Source: Bacteroidales bacterium (lineage in GTDB: Bacteria > Bacteroidota > Bacteroidia > Bacteroidales > WCHB1-69). From it: a stretch of 64,000 nucleotides of DNA. The position numbers were made by a program, and so were the translations under genes. Shown here in pieces: positions 34,442 through 42,530 of this stretch. Each line of letters starts with the position of its first letter. Within the stretch, counting starts at the first letter, position 1. Location of the stretch: positions 5,569-69,568 of the forward strand of contig JAQUGA010000001.1 of NCBI GenBank assembly GCA_028684405.1, given 5' to 3'. A model generated the notes under the pieces. It searched no databases. It was not told where the DNA came from and saw only the letters and a list, made by a program, of their open reading frames with translations.

Positions 34442-34773
34442 GTTTTTTTTTGATGTAAAACTAAAGCTTTGATTATGGGATATGGTTATTGTTTTAAAAT
34501 CTGCACTTGAAGTTGAGGTTCGAGTTTTAAAAGTCGTACTATTTCAGGGAGGGAAATGTGAATTAAGGCCCTTTCCATGTCAAAATGCACTGCAGCAATT
34601 AATTTATATTTTCTTTGGATATTTTACAATTTAGCATTTCGACAGTTCGACGGAGTTTATCCCGAGAATCGGGGATCATCGCTCCGCTACACTCAATGTG
34701 AAAGAATTCCGCTCAACGACAGACAGAGAATGGCTCGACAACCAAGAACATCTCAACGACCGACCAAGAACTC
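34442..34773. repeat. Gene-free stretch with repeat-like sequence
   Basis: Between two leftward genes. The part 34620-34765 has a base composition and vocabulary unlike the neighbours: GCATTTCGAC, TTTATCCCGAG, CGCTCCGCT, ACTCAATGTG, CTCAACGAC. Similar words recur in the gap at 59440-59703. I read it as a copy or remnant of a dispersed intergenic repeat. The 75-codon frame across it is not credible as a gene. Confidence 0.45.
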
Positions 34774-35862
34774 TCACTCTTTACTATTTTGCATTTTATA
34801 CTGAAGCGGAGTCATTCCCGTAACATTCTTAAATACCGTAAAGAAAGATGATTTGCTATTAAACCCACAATCGTATCCAATGGCTTCAATAGAATAGAGA
34901 TTATTGGGGTCTAAAAGTTTCTTTTTCACCGCTTCCACGCGATAGTCATTTATAAATCTGAAAAAGTTTTTTCCAATTTCAGAATTTATCACTTCAGTTA
35001 ATTGATGTTTTGGAACATCGAGCATTTCGCTCAGCATATTCATGTTTAAATCGGGATTCAGGTAAATTTTCGAACTCTCTACTAAGCGAATTAGTGCCTC
35101 TTTTATAGATTCCTTTCGTTCGGTAGAAAGCACCGAATTTTGATATTTTTCCTTAACCTCTTCTAAAGGATTTTCTTCGGTTTGAAAAACTCGCTCTTGC
35201 CTTAAACCATAAAAACTTAGAATATAAATAAGTACCAGCAAAGCAGAGTAATTATATACGTACTGTGAAAGTCCGCTTCCGGGAACGCTCACTTGTATAA
35301 CTCCTAAAATAAGGCTAAATGCACAATATAAATTATATAGAACAACGATGGATATAATCCATTTTAATTTTTTTTCGCTTTCGATGGTAGAAAATTCGTT
35401 TTCGAGTTTTTTCCGATGTCTGAAAACCATGGCTGCACTTAGATAATTATATACAAGCCAAGATATTACAGAAGCGATGGAAAACAAAAACCGGAACCAC
35501 TGCGTGGAGTCATTTTCGAAAAAGTTATGTAAGGTCGATTTTTCCTCAAGTAAATATGATGCAGACTCAAAAACAATGAAAGGAACAAGATGTAAAAGCT
35601 GTGAGGCTTTAAGTTTGAATCCGGCCTTTGTAAGCGATCTGATATAAAGAAAAAAAGCAGGGTTGAACAATAAAAATGAACTGGATAAAAGCGGAACACC
35701 CCACACTAAATAATCTATTCCACACGTTAAAAACTCAGCAGCTAGCAAAAAGAGCCAGGTAGCAAGAATCCTATCTTGTTTCTGAATATTCTTTTTTGCT
35801 GCAACAAGGATAGCTGCAAACAAGCTTTGCGAAAAACCAACCCAAACTATTGTTGTTAACAT
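34774..35862 (-). CDS. AraC-family regulator with 7-TM N-terminal domain
   Basis: 362 residues. Residues about 1-215 contain seven hydrophobic helices with short loops; residues about 255-362 hold a double helix-turn-helix AraC domain (DLNMNMLSEMLDVPKHQLTEV, then SIEAIGYDCGFNSKSSFFTVFK and the GMTPLQYK end). This is the membrane-bound AraC group common in Bacteroidota, sensing a ligand or membrane state and binding DNA directly. The gene is isolated, with repeat-like DNA downstream and the lipocalin-like gene 224 bp upstream. The target cannot be told from sequence. Confidence 0.9.
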   Translation of the reverse strand: MLTTIVWVGFSQSLFAAILVAAKKNIQKQDRILATWLFLLAAEFLTCGIDYLVWGVPLLSSSFLLFNPAFFLYIRSLTKAGFKLKASQLLHLVPFIVFESASYLLEEKSTLHNFFENDSTQWFRFLFSIASVISWLVYNYLSAAMVFRHRKKLENEFSTIESEKKLKWIISIVVLYNLYCAFSLILGVIQVSVPGSGLSQYVYNYSALLVLIYILSFYGLRQERVFQTEENPLEEVKEKYQNSVLSTERKESIKEALIRLVESSKIYLNPDLNMNMLSEMLDVPKHQLTEVINSEIGKNFFRFINDYRVEAVKKKLLDPNNLYSIEAIGYDCGFNSKSSFFTVFKNVTGMTPLQYKMQNSKE

Positions 35863-35992
35863 TTCAGTTTTTTAGGTAAAGATAATTAATTTCCCAATTA
35901 CGCATTATCGAATGCGAATCGGTAAAAATACAATTTTTCTGGTTTGATGTAGATTGAGTTTTAATAATAAAACATAGATGAAGCAAATACTC

Positions 35993-36029
35993 AAAAAAGA
36001 AAGCATAACCAATTGGTTACGCTTTCTTT
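35993..36029 (-). terminator. Intrinsic terminator of the lipocalin-like lipoprotein gene
   Basis: Arms 35996-36010 and 36015-36029 with an AATT loop. The single mismatch (A opposite C on the plus strand) becomes a U-G pair only in minus-strand RNA, and the A-run at 35993-35998 gives a U-run after the stem. It sits 57 bp past the stop at 36086. Confidence 0.75.
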
Positions 36030-36085
36030 AAAAATAATTCTATTTTAATTTGGATTTTAACCTGGCAATAATTTATTTAAAAATA

Positions 36086-36463
36086 CTACCTAAACATCCA
36101 TCTAACCAATCCGACTTCGCCAACTTGCATCTCTATGACCAGCGAGAGAAGGCTGTTTTCAACTACGGCATAAGCAGTAATATTATCCAATGTTAGAGTT
36201 TTTCCATCTTCTGCCAATTTCCAAGTGCCTGTTTTTATGTCGTCGCAACTGTCTTTGATAACATATGACCCATCCGTTTTAAAGTCCCATTTAGAATTCA
36301 AATCGCAATCGGTATCAACATTTATACTTAATACGGTCTTGGATATTAAATGCCAATTCTTTACTATCATATTGACTTCCGTTGTTTCTTTTTTACAAGA
36401 TTGAAAAAGAAATCCAGATGATACTAGGATGGCTAAAATTATTAAACCAATTTTTTGTTTCAT
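36086..36463 (-). CDS. Small lipocalin-like lipoprotein
   Basis: 125 residues. A lipoprotein signal ends in FLFQSC, with Cys23 as the lipidation site. The mature part fits the short lipocalin-like domain proteins of Bacteroidota: KNWHLISKTV, then WDFKTDGSYVI, then GTWKLAEDGKTLTL, which are the repeated strand-turn units of that family. Ligand and role are unknown. It stands alone, with its own terminator and a -7-like element (TATTTTTG, 36499-36506) 36 bp upstream of the ATG. Confidence 0.8.
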   Translation of the reverse strand: MKQKIGLIILAILVSSGFLFQSCKKETTEVNMIVKNWHLISKTVLSINVDTDCDLNSKWDFKTDGSYVIKDSCDDIKTGTWKLAEDGKTLTLDNITAYAVVENSLLSLVIEMQVGEVGLVRWMFR

Positions 36464-36498
36464 TTTGTTTGTTTTAGGTTGTGTTTGTATTCGTAATG

Positions 36499-36506
36499 CA
36501 AAAATA
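36499..36506 (-). promoter_or_regulatory. Candidate -7 element of the lipocalin-like gene
   Basis: Minus-strand TATTTTTG matches TAnnTTTG. No TTG at the right distance was seen. It lies in the 344-bp gap 36464-36807, which also holds the -7 element of the rightward NagB-like gene and nothing else I can support. Confidence 0.4.
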
Positions 36507-36749
36507 TATCTTCTAACACCGATATGTATTACATAATCCCAAATCTAATTTACATCATTCACACTCTCTTAGAAATCCAGACACTGTGACTTCCTGATTA
36601 TTGCCTTCACATATATAAAAATGCAAACCGTGGGTTCCAAACACAATTTGCAACTCTTAAAAAACATCTGTAAACAGCCATAGAAAGAGCAAATAATAGG
36701 TTTTTGAAATATTGACGCTCATTTTTATCCTTTATAATTAAACATGTTT

Positions 36750-36757
36750 TATCTTTG
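36750..36757 (+). promoter_or_regulatory. Candidate -7 element of the NagB-like/PIG-L gene
   Basis: TATCTTTG, an exact TAnnTTTG match, 50 bp upstream of the ATG at 36808. No well-placed TTG -33 was found. Confidence 0.45.
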
Positions 36758-36807
36758 CAAAGATTATTGTCTAAAACGATTTTGAAAAACACTCTAATAC
36801 CTGTAAT

Positions 36808-39153
36808 ATGGACACTGCAATTCATTCAAATAATGTATTTTCAAAGGTAGAGCAAGCATTTGAAAAGGAGTCAAAACGGAAAAATAAATCTACAGAAATT
36901 CCATATATTGCCGTTGATAGTTTCCCTAAACTTGGACTGCTTACAGCCCTTCGATTTATTGAGTGGGTTTCCCAAAATCCAAAAGGAGTAATTAGCCTTC
37001 CTACAGGGAAAACTCCCGAGTATTTCATCATGTGGACAACCTATATTTTAAACAATTGGAATGAAAAAAAAGTGTCCACCATTCTCGAAAAATACGGATT
37101 AAAAGGCTTGAAAAAACCCTCTTTATCGGAATTGCAATTTGTTCAGATTGACGAGTTTTATCCTATTAGTTCCAAGCAGCACAATAGCTTTTACAACTAT
37201 GTAATCAATTTTTACTTCAAAGGCTTTGGACTGGATATTAACAAAGCACTATTGATTAATGCCGACAAAATCCCACTACCCGAAGGCAAACATTTTGATG
37301 AGGTTTTTCCCGACCACAATGTAGATTTATCTCTTCGTTACAAAGATTGTTCTACATCCTCAGAAAAGCTTCAGCAAAAGGCCATTTTTATGATTGACGA
37401 ATGGTGTAGCGAATACGAGCAAAAAATTAGAGACAAAGGTGGAATTGGCTTCTTTTTGGGTGGGATTGGCCCCGATGGACACATAGCATTTAATACTCGT
37501 GGATCTGATATGCATTCTACAACACGCTTAACTTCTACAAATTTTGAAACACAAGCTGTCGCTGCTGGAGATTTGGGCGGAATTGCAGTTTCAAGCAAAC
37601 GGAAAGTAATTACCATTGGTTTAGAAACCATCACCTATAAACCAGATGCCGTTGCAATAATTATTGCAGCAGGTGAAGGAAAAGCCGATATCGTTAAACA
37701 TTCGCTCGAAAACAAACTCACTAATTTTTATCCAGCAACGATTCTGACCAAACTTAAAAATAGTAGATTTTTCTTAACCGAGGGGTCGGCTTCGAAACTC
37801 ACCGATTCTGTAAAAGCATATTTTCATGAAGCGCCATGGACTGAAGAAAAGACAGAAAGAGCCATTATGGATTTATGCCATAAGTTGCATAAATATGCAC
37901 ATCTAATCACTCTTGACGAGCTTCGAGATGATGAATATTGTATGTTGATTCCCAATTTAAGCGAAAATACAATCGACTCTGTAATCGAAAGCATTACAAA
38001 AAAAATAGAATTAGGATTAAAACTTCCTAAAAATGAACGTTTTTTACACACCGGGCCACATCATGACGACATCATGTTGGGTATTTTTCCATACATATCC
38101 AATCATTTTCAAGAAAGTTCGAACCGCTTTAATTTTGCAATTCTTACTTCTGGATTTAATGCAGTAACCAACTCTTTTGTTATCGATGCATTAGAAGACA
38201 CAAAAAAATTCCTTGATAAAGACCAAATTCAAATGGTAGATTATTCGGATTTCTTCGAAGTGGGTTACTTGTACAAATGGGACAAAGATATTTATCATTA
38301 TCTTACCCGCCTTGGAGCCAAAGATTCCGTGCAAATGCGAAGAGGATTTTGTCACAGAGTTGTTCGTGCGATAACTAAAATTTACGAAGTAAAAACCGTT
38401 GATCAACTTCGCGATACCATCAATGAAGTGATAAGGATTTTGAAAAGAAGCTTCGATGGCGAGAAAAACTCGCCAAAAATTCAAAAATTAAAAGGAATGC
38501 TTCGCGAATTTGAAGAAGAGTTGGTATGGGCACATTTTGGCATTCAAGGGAAAAACATTAAGCATTTGCGATTGGGGTTTTATAAAGGTGATATTTTTAC
38601 CGAACAACCTGAAAAAAAACGTGATGTGGAGCCTATTTTAGCAATCCTCGAAAAAACAAATCCAAGCATTATTAGCCTGGCATTCGACCCCGAAGGAAGT
38701 GGCCCCGACACTCATTATAAAGTATTGCAAGCAATAGCTGAAGCACTGCGTGAATGGCAAAAAACAAGCGATCTGTCCGATGTCAAAGTTTGGGGATATC
38801 GCAACGTTTGGCACCGATTTCATCCGGCTGAGGCCAATGTTATTATCCCGGTATCATTAAACTCTATGACTTCGATGGACAATGTCTTTAGCAGCAGCTA
38901 TTTGAGTCAGGTTGATGCTCCATTTCCAAGTTTTGAAATGAACGACAAGTTTAGTTTGCTTTCTCAAAAAATATGGGGCGAACAGCTTTCTTCCATCCAG
39001 TTACTTTTAGGAAAAGATTATTTTTACCAAAATGAAAATTCGAGACTCAGATCCTGCCATGGACTGATCTTTATGAAAGAGATGTCGGTTGAGGAATTCC
39101 TAACCCATGCCCGTAGACTTGAAAAATCGACCGAAGGAGAAATTCAATTATAG
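36808..39153 (+). CDS. NagB-like/PIG-L deacetylase fusion protein
   Basis: 781 residues, cytoplasmic. Residues about 30-345 resemble glucosamine-6-phosphate deaminase NagB: PTGKTP (65-70), QIDEFYP with Asp115 at the position of E. coli Asp72, and GGIGPDGHIAF with Asp223 and His225. The E. coli catalytic Glu148 is replaced by Thr230 (FNTRG instead of FNEP). Residues about 405-760 form a PIG-L/LmbE-type deacetylase with a metal motif of HHDD type (418-421) and FDPEGSGPDTHY further on. The combination suggests handling of an N-acetyl amino-sugar compound, but the reaction is unknown. Such fusions are known in Bacteroidetes. Convergent with the sialidase gene, which suits amino-sugar metabolism. 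Confidence 0.87.
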   Translation: MDTAIHSNNVFSKVEQAFEKESKRKNKSTEIPYIAVDSFPKLGLLTALRFIEWVSQNPKGVISLPTGKTPEYFIMWTTYILNNWNEKKVSTILEKYGLKGLKKPSLSELQFVQIDEFYPISSKQHNSFYNYVINFYFKGFGLDINKALLINADKIPLPEGKHFDEVFPDHNVDLSLRYKDCSTSSEKLQQKAIFMIDEWCSEYEQKIRDKGGIGFFLGGIGPDGHIAFNTRGSDMHSTTRLTSTNFETQAVAAGDLGGIAVSSKRKVITIGLETITYKPDAVAIIIAAGEGKADIVKHSLENKLTNFYPATILTKLKNSRFFLTEGSASKLTDSVKAYFHEAPWTEEKTERAIMDLCHKLHKYAHLITLDELRDDEYCMLIPNLSENTIDSVIESITKKIELGLKLPKNERFLHTGPHHDDIMLGIFPYISNHFQESSNRFNFAILTSGFNAVTNSFVIDALEDTKKFLDKDQIQMVDYSDFFEVGYLYKWDKDIYHYLTRLGAKDSVQMRRGFCHRVVRAITKIYEVKTVDQLRDTINEVIRILKRSFDGEKNSPKIQKLKGMLREFEEELVWAHFGIQGKNIKHLRLGFYKGDIFTEQPEKKRDVEPILAILEKTNPSIISLAFDPEGSGPDTHYKVLQAIAEALREWQKTSDLSDVKVWGYRNVWHRFHPAEANVIIPVSLNSMTSMDNVFSSSYLSQVDAPFPSFEMNDKFSLLSQKIWGEQLSSIQLLLGKDYFYQNENSRLRSCHGLIFMKEMSVEEFLTHARRLEKSTEGEIQL

Positions 39154-39175
39154 ATTCTTTTTTATTTTCCGAATG

Positions 39176-40297
39176 TTATTCACTCTCTGGAATGGAAAAC
39201 CTATCACGACCATCGGTTAGCCATTCTAATGTGAGTCTGACAAATACATTTTGCTGATAATTGTCTTTCTCGAAAAACAGACCTATATCTCCATTTGATA
39301 AAACAGTCAAGGAAGAGTATGCAGCACTTCCTGCATAAATGGTTTTTCCTTCTGTCCACGTTTTTCCTTCGTCGTAGCTAATTCGGATGCTCATGTTTTT
39401 GCGTTCGTCTTTCATTTTTGCATTTGCAAACAGGAGTCTGTTATTATCTGCCCCTTTGTTGATGGAAGTATATCGAATTATACTGGCATTGCAAGCGGGA
39501 TCAATAAGAGCAGAATCGGGTTTGGAAAGCCACGTTAAGCCTTCATCATTAGATGTGTGAACGAACCTGAGACCAGCTCCTTGCACGCGGCTGTTTATCA
39601 TCCAAGTGCCGTCTGATAATTCAACTATTTTTGATTCATCCGCCGGAACAATCGGGTTGTCAATAAAGTACCAAGTTTCACCATGATCGTCACTTCCAAA
39701 TAAATAAAGTCCCTTTTCTAAATTTACCAAAGTGTGAATTAATTTACCGCTTTGGGTTTGAATTCCTCGTCCAGAAGTAATAAATTTGAAATCATGATGC
39801 CATTCGGGTTTTGTGATTTGTGAACTTATGTCCTCTGGCTGACTCCACGTTTTTCCATTATCAGTACTTTTTATCACCTTTAAATAGTACACATCTTTTT
39901 CGTTTTCTAAATCCATAAAATTAAAAAACAGAAAAATTGTTCCTGTAATTTCATCAACAATCATCGAAGGATCGGAAGCAGATTTTCCCAAAGGATAGTC
40001 GACAATTGTTTCAATTTCCGACCATGAATCGCCATTATCCTTGCTCCTGCGAATCACAATATTAATATCGTTACTCCATTTTAAATCGCCGCACGAAGGC
40101 ACTCTTTGGTCTATAGCGGCAATTAAATCTCCATTGGGAGCCGTAACAATTGCTGGAATTCTAAAACAAGAAACTCCCTTTTGCATTTCAGACGAAAATA
40201 GATTTATCAATTTAGGAGTTCCAAAATCCCTATTTTCATTCTGAGGATAAAGTTTTAAAAACAGGGCTGAAAAGAGAATTATAAAAAACGTTTTCAT
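39176..40297 (-). CDS. Exo-alpha-sialidase, GH33
   Basis: 373 residues with a signal peptide, probably cleaved near the first 18-20 residues. The sialidase arginine motif is FRIPAIV, and five Asp-box repeats are readable: SKDNGDSW, STDNGKTW, SDDHGETW, SNDEGLTW and SYDEGKTW. The catalytic Tyr/Glu part is AYSSLTVLSNGDIGLFFEKD. It is a six-bladed propeller that releases terminal sialic acid outside the cell or in the periplasm. No lectin or sorting domain. Its own promoter is visible upstream. Only 22 bp separate its stop from that of the convergent NagB-like gene, with no obvious terminator between. Confidence 0.93.
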   Translation of the reverse strand: MKTFFIILFSALFLKLYPQNENRDFGTPKLINLFSSEMQKGVSCFRIPAIVTAPNGDLIAAIDQRVPSCGDLKWSNDINIVIRRSKDNGDSWSEIETIVDYPLGKSASDPSMIVDEITGTIFLFFNFMDLENEKDVYYLKVIKSTDNGKTWSQPEDISSQITKPEWHHDFKFITSGRGIQTQSGKLIHTLVNLEKGLYLFGSDDHGETWYFIDNPIVPADESKIVELSDGTWMINSRVQGAGLRFVHTSNDEGLTWLSKPDSALIDPACNASIIRYTSINKGADNNRLLFANAKMKDERKNMSIRISYDEGKTWTEGKTIYAGSAAYSSLTVLSNGDIGLFFEKDNYQQNVFVRLTLEWLTDGRDRFSIPESE

Positions 40298-40318
40298 GAA
40301 ATAAATAGTTTAATTGAA

Positions 40319-40350
40319 CAAAAATAGACAAAAACCATAGGAAGACACAA
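40319..40350 (-). promoter_or_regulatory. Promoter of the sialidase gene
   Basis: Minus-strand TTG (40348-40350, within TTTTG), a 21-nt spacer and TATTTTTG (40319-40326). Both halves and the spacing match the Bacteroidota consensus. The -7 element lies 21 bp upstream of the ATG. Confidence 0.6.
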
Positions 40351-40751
40351 AATAAATGGAATAATCAAAACTTGGCAATTTGATGGCTCTGTGAAGCGAT
40401 GAAAATAGATGCGTTTTCTCCAGAAAACTTATCCTCTATGCAACTGCTATATGGGCATGACCAGTGGAGGATTGAAATTGTTTGCGAAAATTTAGGAAAT
40501 GTTTAGGAGTGAATTTTGATAGTTTTTTTGTTTTTATTTGTTCGGATGAGATACTTAAATATGTAATAATTTCAGAAGTCTTTTTTCTAAGCTTAATATG
40601 CAATGACTTGATTTTCAGTGCATTACAAGCAGGCTGTGCTTTATTGCGTCTTTTTATTAATCTTTCTTTTCCACAAATATGTTTCTACATAGATGTAATA
40701 ATATAAAAATCAGCTTATTGTGAATTGTGAAACTAAATTTAACAAAAAAAC

Positions 40752-40768
40752 ATTAGAATTGTTCTAAT
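40752..40768. promoter_or_regulatory. 17-bp palindrome upstream of the 29-residue peptide gene
   Basis: ATTAGAA-TTG-TTCTAAT: 7-base arms around a 3-base centre, 69 bp upstream of the ATG at 40838. It could be a repressor operator or small hairpin. The rest of the gene-free stretch 40298-40837, besides the sialidase promoter, shows nothing clear. No TAnnTTTG element precedes the peptide gene. Confidence 0.35.
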
Positions 40769-40837
40769 TTAAGACAACCTTCTCTGTTTTTTAAATGTCT
40801 ATTATAAAAACAAAGTATAAACTTAATACTTAAAGCT

Positions 40838-40927
40838 ATGAAAACAATACATAAAATATTATTATGGGGTTCTTATGTTGCTATTATTGGTACTTTAATA
40901 CTAATCTCTTATCTTTTCAGTTATTAA
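40838..40927 (+). CDS. 29-residue membrane peptide
   Basis: The frame encodes a basic N-terminus (MKTIHK) followed by one hydrophobic helix (ILLWGSYVAIIGTLILISYL) and a short FSY end, so a single-pass membrane peptide is expected. It is rightward, against its neighbours. A terminator begins 23 bp after the stop, and that terminator's stem is complete only in plus-strand RNA, which argues the region is transcribed in this direction. No homologue known to me. Possibilities are a small membrane regulator, a subunit of a membrane complex or a toxin-like peptide; none is shown. Confidence 0.5.
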   Translation: MKTIHKILLWGSYVAIIGTLILISYLFSY

Positions 40928-40950
40928 TTTTACTAGTTAATATTCCCCTT

Positions 40951-40982
40951 CGGCTATTTTTTAAAAAAGTAGCCGTTTTTTT
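40951..40982 (+). terminator. Intrinsic terminator after the 29-residue peptide
   Basis: Stem 40951-40960 with 40966-40975 (CGGCTA.../...TAGCCG), then seven T's. The pair 40957/40969 is U-G in plus RNA but A-C in minus RNA, so it favours the plus strand. It abuts the rhodanese stop at 40981 and may also slow transcription from the left-going side. Confidence 0.7.
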
Positions 40983-41388
40983 ATTCCAAAATATCGGGTG
41001 TTTCACTGTTGCACTTACAGCAGTGAGAATCGAAAATGTCTTCGGGAAGGATATCGGGATTGGATTTCATTGGATGTCCTTCCATCGACCACTGAATAAT
41101 GCCTCCCGTAAGGATGTAAACCTCTTTATAGCGTTGTTTTAGCAGAAAGTCATGTGCTTTTTCACAGTGAATTCCAGTAAGACAAACCAAGATTATTTTT
41201 TTGCTTTTTGGAATATTTTGATAGTTCTTTTCAAAAGTACTAAATGGAAAATTAAATACATTAAAAACATCCATTGATTTATCTGCAAACTCAAAGTCTT
41301 CTCGTAAATCAATAAAAAGAGTATCAATCCCTACACTATTAAGTGCTTCTGCCGACGTAATTTCTTTTGTTTCGTATTGAGTATTCAT
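40981..41388 (-). CDS. Rhodanese-domain protein
   Basis: 135 residues, no signal peptide. A single rhodanese fold: FIDLREDFEFA near residue 25, the active-site loop VCLTGIHC with Cys69 as catalytic residue, and VYILTGGIIQWSMEGHPM at the end. It should carry persulfide sulfur. The C-terminus ends in a Cys-rich stretch SHCCKCNSE, which might bind metal or sulfur. It is the last gene after MeaB, 13 bp apart, so co-transcribed with the MeaB and Ig-like lipoprotein genes. A functional link is not clear. Confidence 0.9.
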   Translation of the reverse strand: MNTQYETKEITSAEALNSVGIDTLFIDLREDFEFADKSMDVFNVFNFPFSTFEKNYQNIPKSKKIILVCLTGIHCEKAHDFLLKQRYKEVYILTGGIIQWSMEGHPMKSNPDILPEDIFDSHCCKCNSETPDILE

Positions 41389-41401
41389 GTTTGTTTGTTA
41401 T

Positions 41402-42529
41402 TTAAAATTCGTCGAAATTATAAGAACCGGGACCTGTTCTCATAATTTCAAAATATTTTCGTAAAAGATTTTGTCCCGCAATGTATGGACTAACTTCACC
41501 GCTGGCAACCCTTTTTTCTAAGTCTTTTATCATCGGTTTTATTTCCGGAGAGTGGTAAAAATGTTGGTTTAAGTGCCGATTGACAAATTCATTTAAGATG
41601 TAAATAGATTGTTTATTTCTTTTATTGTCAAAATAGCCATTCCCTTTTGTGAGTTCAACATATTCATTGATAATGTTTTGAATGTGTTCAACTCCTTGAT
41701 GGGTTAAAGCGGAGCATGTTTCGGCAAAGGCTTGCCACTGCGATTCGCTCGGAGGAAACAAACGCAAGGCAGAAGTGTATTGACTTTTGGCCAAAGAGGC
41801 TTTGTTGATATTATCTCCGTCTGCTTTGTTAACGACCAGTAAGTCAGCCATTTCCATAATTCCACGTTTGATGCCTTGAAGTTCGTCGCCAGCTCCCGAA
41901 AGCATCAACAATAAAAAGAAATCCACCATCGAGTGAACTGAAATTTCGGACTGGCCTACGCCAACCGTTTCAACAATTATTCGGTCGAAGCCAGCAGCCT
42001 CGCACAAAACAATAATTTCTCTGGTTTTACGAGCTACGCCACCCAATGATCCAGCTGAAGGCGAAGGACGAATAAATGCATTTTTGTCTACAGCAAGTTC
42101 TTCCATTCGGGTTTTGTCGCCCAAAATACTTCCTTTTGAACGTTCGCTGCTCGGGTCAATAGCCAATACTGCCACTTTATGACCATTTGCGGTTAGTAGT
42201 TTTCCAAAAGATTCAATAAATGTACTTTTTCCCACACCAGGAACACCCGTAATTCCAATTCGAATGGATTTTCCAGAATGAGGCAAACAAGCATCAATAA
42301 CCTCTTGTGCAAGTGCATAGTGTGCAGGCAAAGAACTTTCAATCAAAGTAATAGCCATGCTCATAACAACGATGTCGCTGGCTAAAATTCCTTCAACATA
42401 TTCCTCTTTTGTTAATACTCTTTTTTTTCTCTTGTACTTCTGAGAATAGGGGCTCATCGTTGATGGACGATCAATGCCTTCGTTGACTTTCAATGCCGAT
42501 TCAAATTTTTGCTCTTCTTCCTTTTTCAT
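41402..42529 (-). CDS. meaB: Methylmalonyl-CoA mutase-associated GTPase MeaB (ArgK family)
   Basis: 375 residues from the ATG at 42529; a TTG three codons earlier is less likely and would overlap the upstream gene. P-loop ITGVPGVGKST (about 93-103), DPSSERSKGSILGDKTRM (Switch-like region), and VETVGVGQSEI followed by NKADGDN match MeaB/ArgK G3 proteins. It protects and reloads B12-dependent acyl-CoA mutases. No mutase gene is in the window, but B12-dependent KamDE is encoded nearby; MeaB is normally specific for methylmalonyl-CoA mutase. The gene starts 1 bp after the stop of the Ig-like lipoprotein. Confidence 0.93.
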   Translation of the reverse strand: MKKEEEQKFESALKVNEGIDRPSTMSPYSQKYKRKKRVLTKEEYVEGILASDIVVMSMAITLIESSLPAHYALAQEVIDACLPHSGKSIRIGITGVPGVGKSTFIESFGKLLTANGHKVAVLAIDPSSERSKGSILGDKTRMEELAVDKNAFIRPSPSAGSLGGVARKTREIIVLCEAAGFDRIIVETVGVGQSEISVHSMVDFFLLLMLSGAGDELQGIKRGIMEMADLLVVNKADGDNINKASLAKSQYTSALRLFPPSESQWQAFAETCSALTHQGVEHIQNIINEYVELTKGNGYFDNKRNKQSIYILNEFVNRHLNQHFYHSPEIKPMIKDLEKRVASGEVSPYIAGQNLLRKYFEIMRTGPGSYNFDEF

Positions 42530-42530
42530 G

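Noticed and set aside
34577..34804. 75-codon frame in the repeat-like gap
   Set aside because: It starts in non-coding DNA, runs through repeat-like sequence into the 3' end of the AraC gene and has no protein-like composition.
36607..36825. 72-codon leftward frame overlapping the NagB-like gene start
   Set aside because: It covers the promoter region of the NagB-like gene and looks like random AT-rich sequence; no start-site support.
40482..40706. 74-codon rightward frame with hydrophobic translation upstream of the 29-residue peptide
   Set aside because: Starts with TTG, no promoter or terminator, irregular hydrophobic pattern rich in Phe and Cys as expected for AT-rich non-coding DNA.
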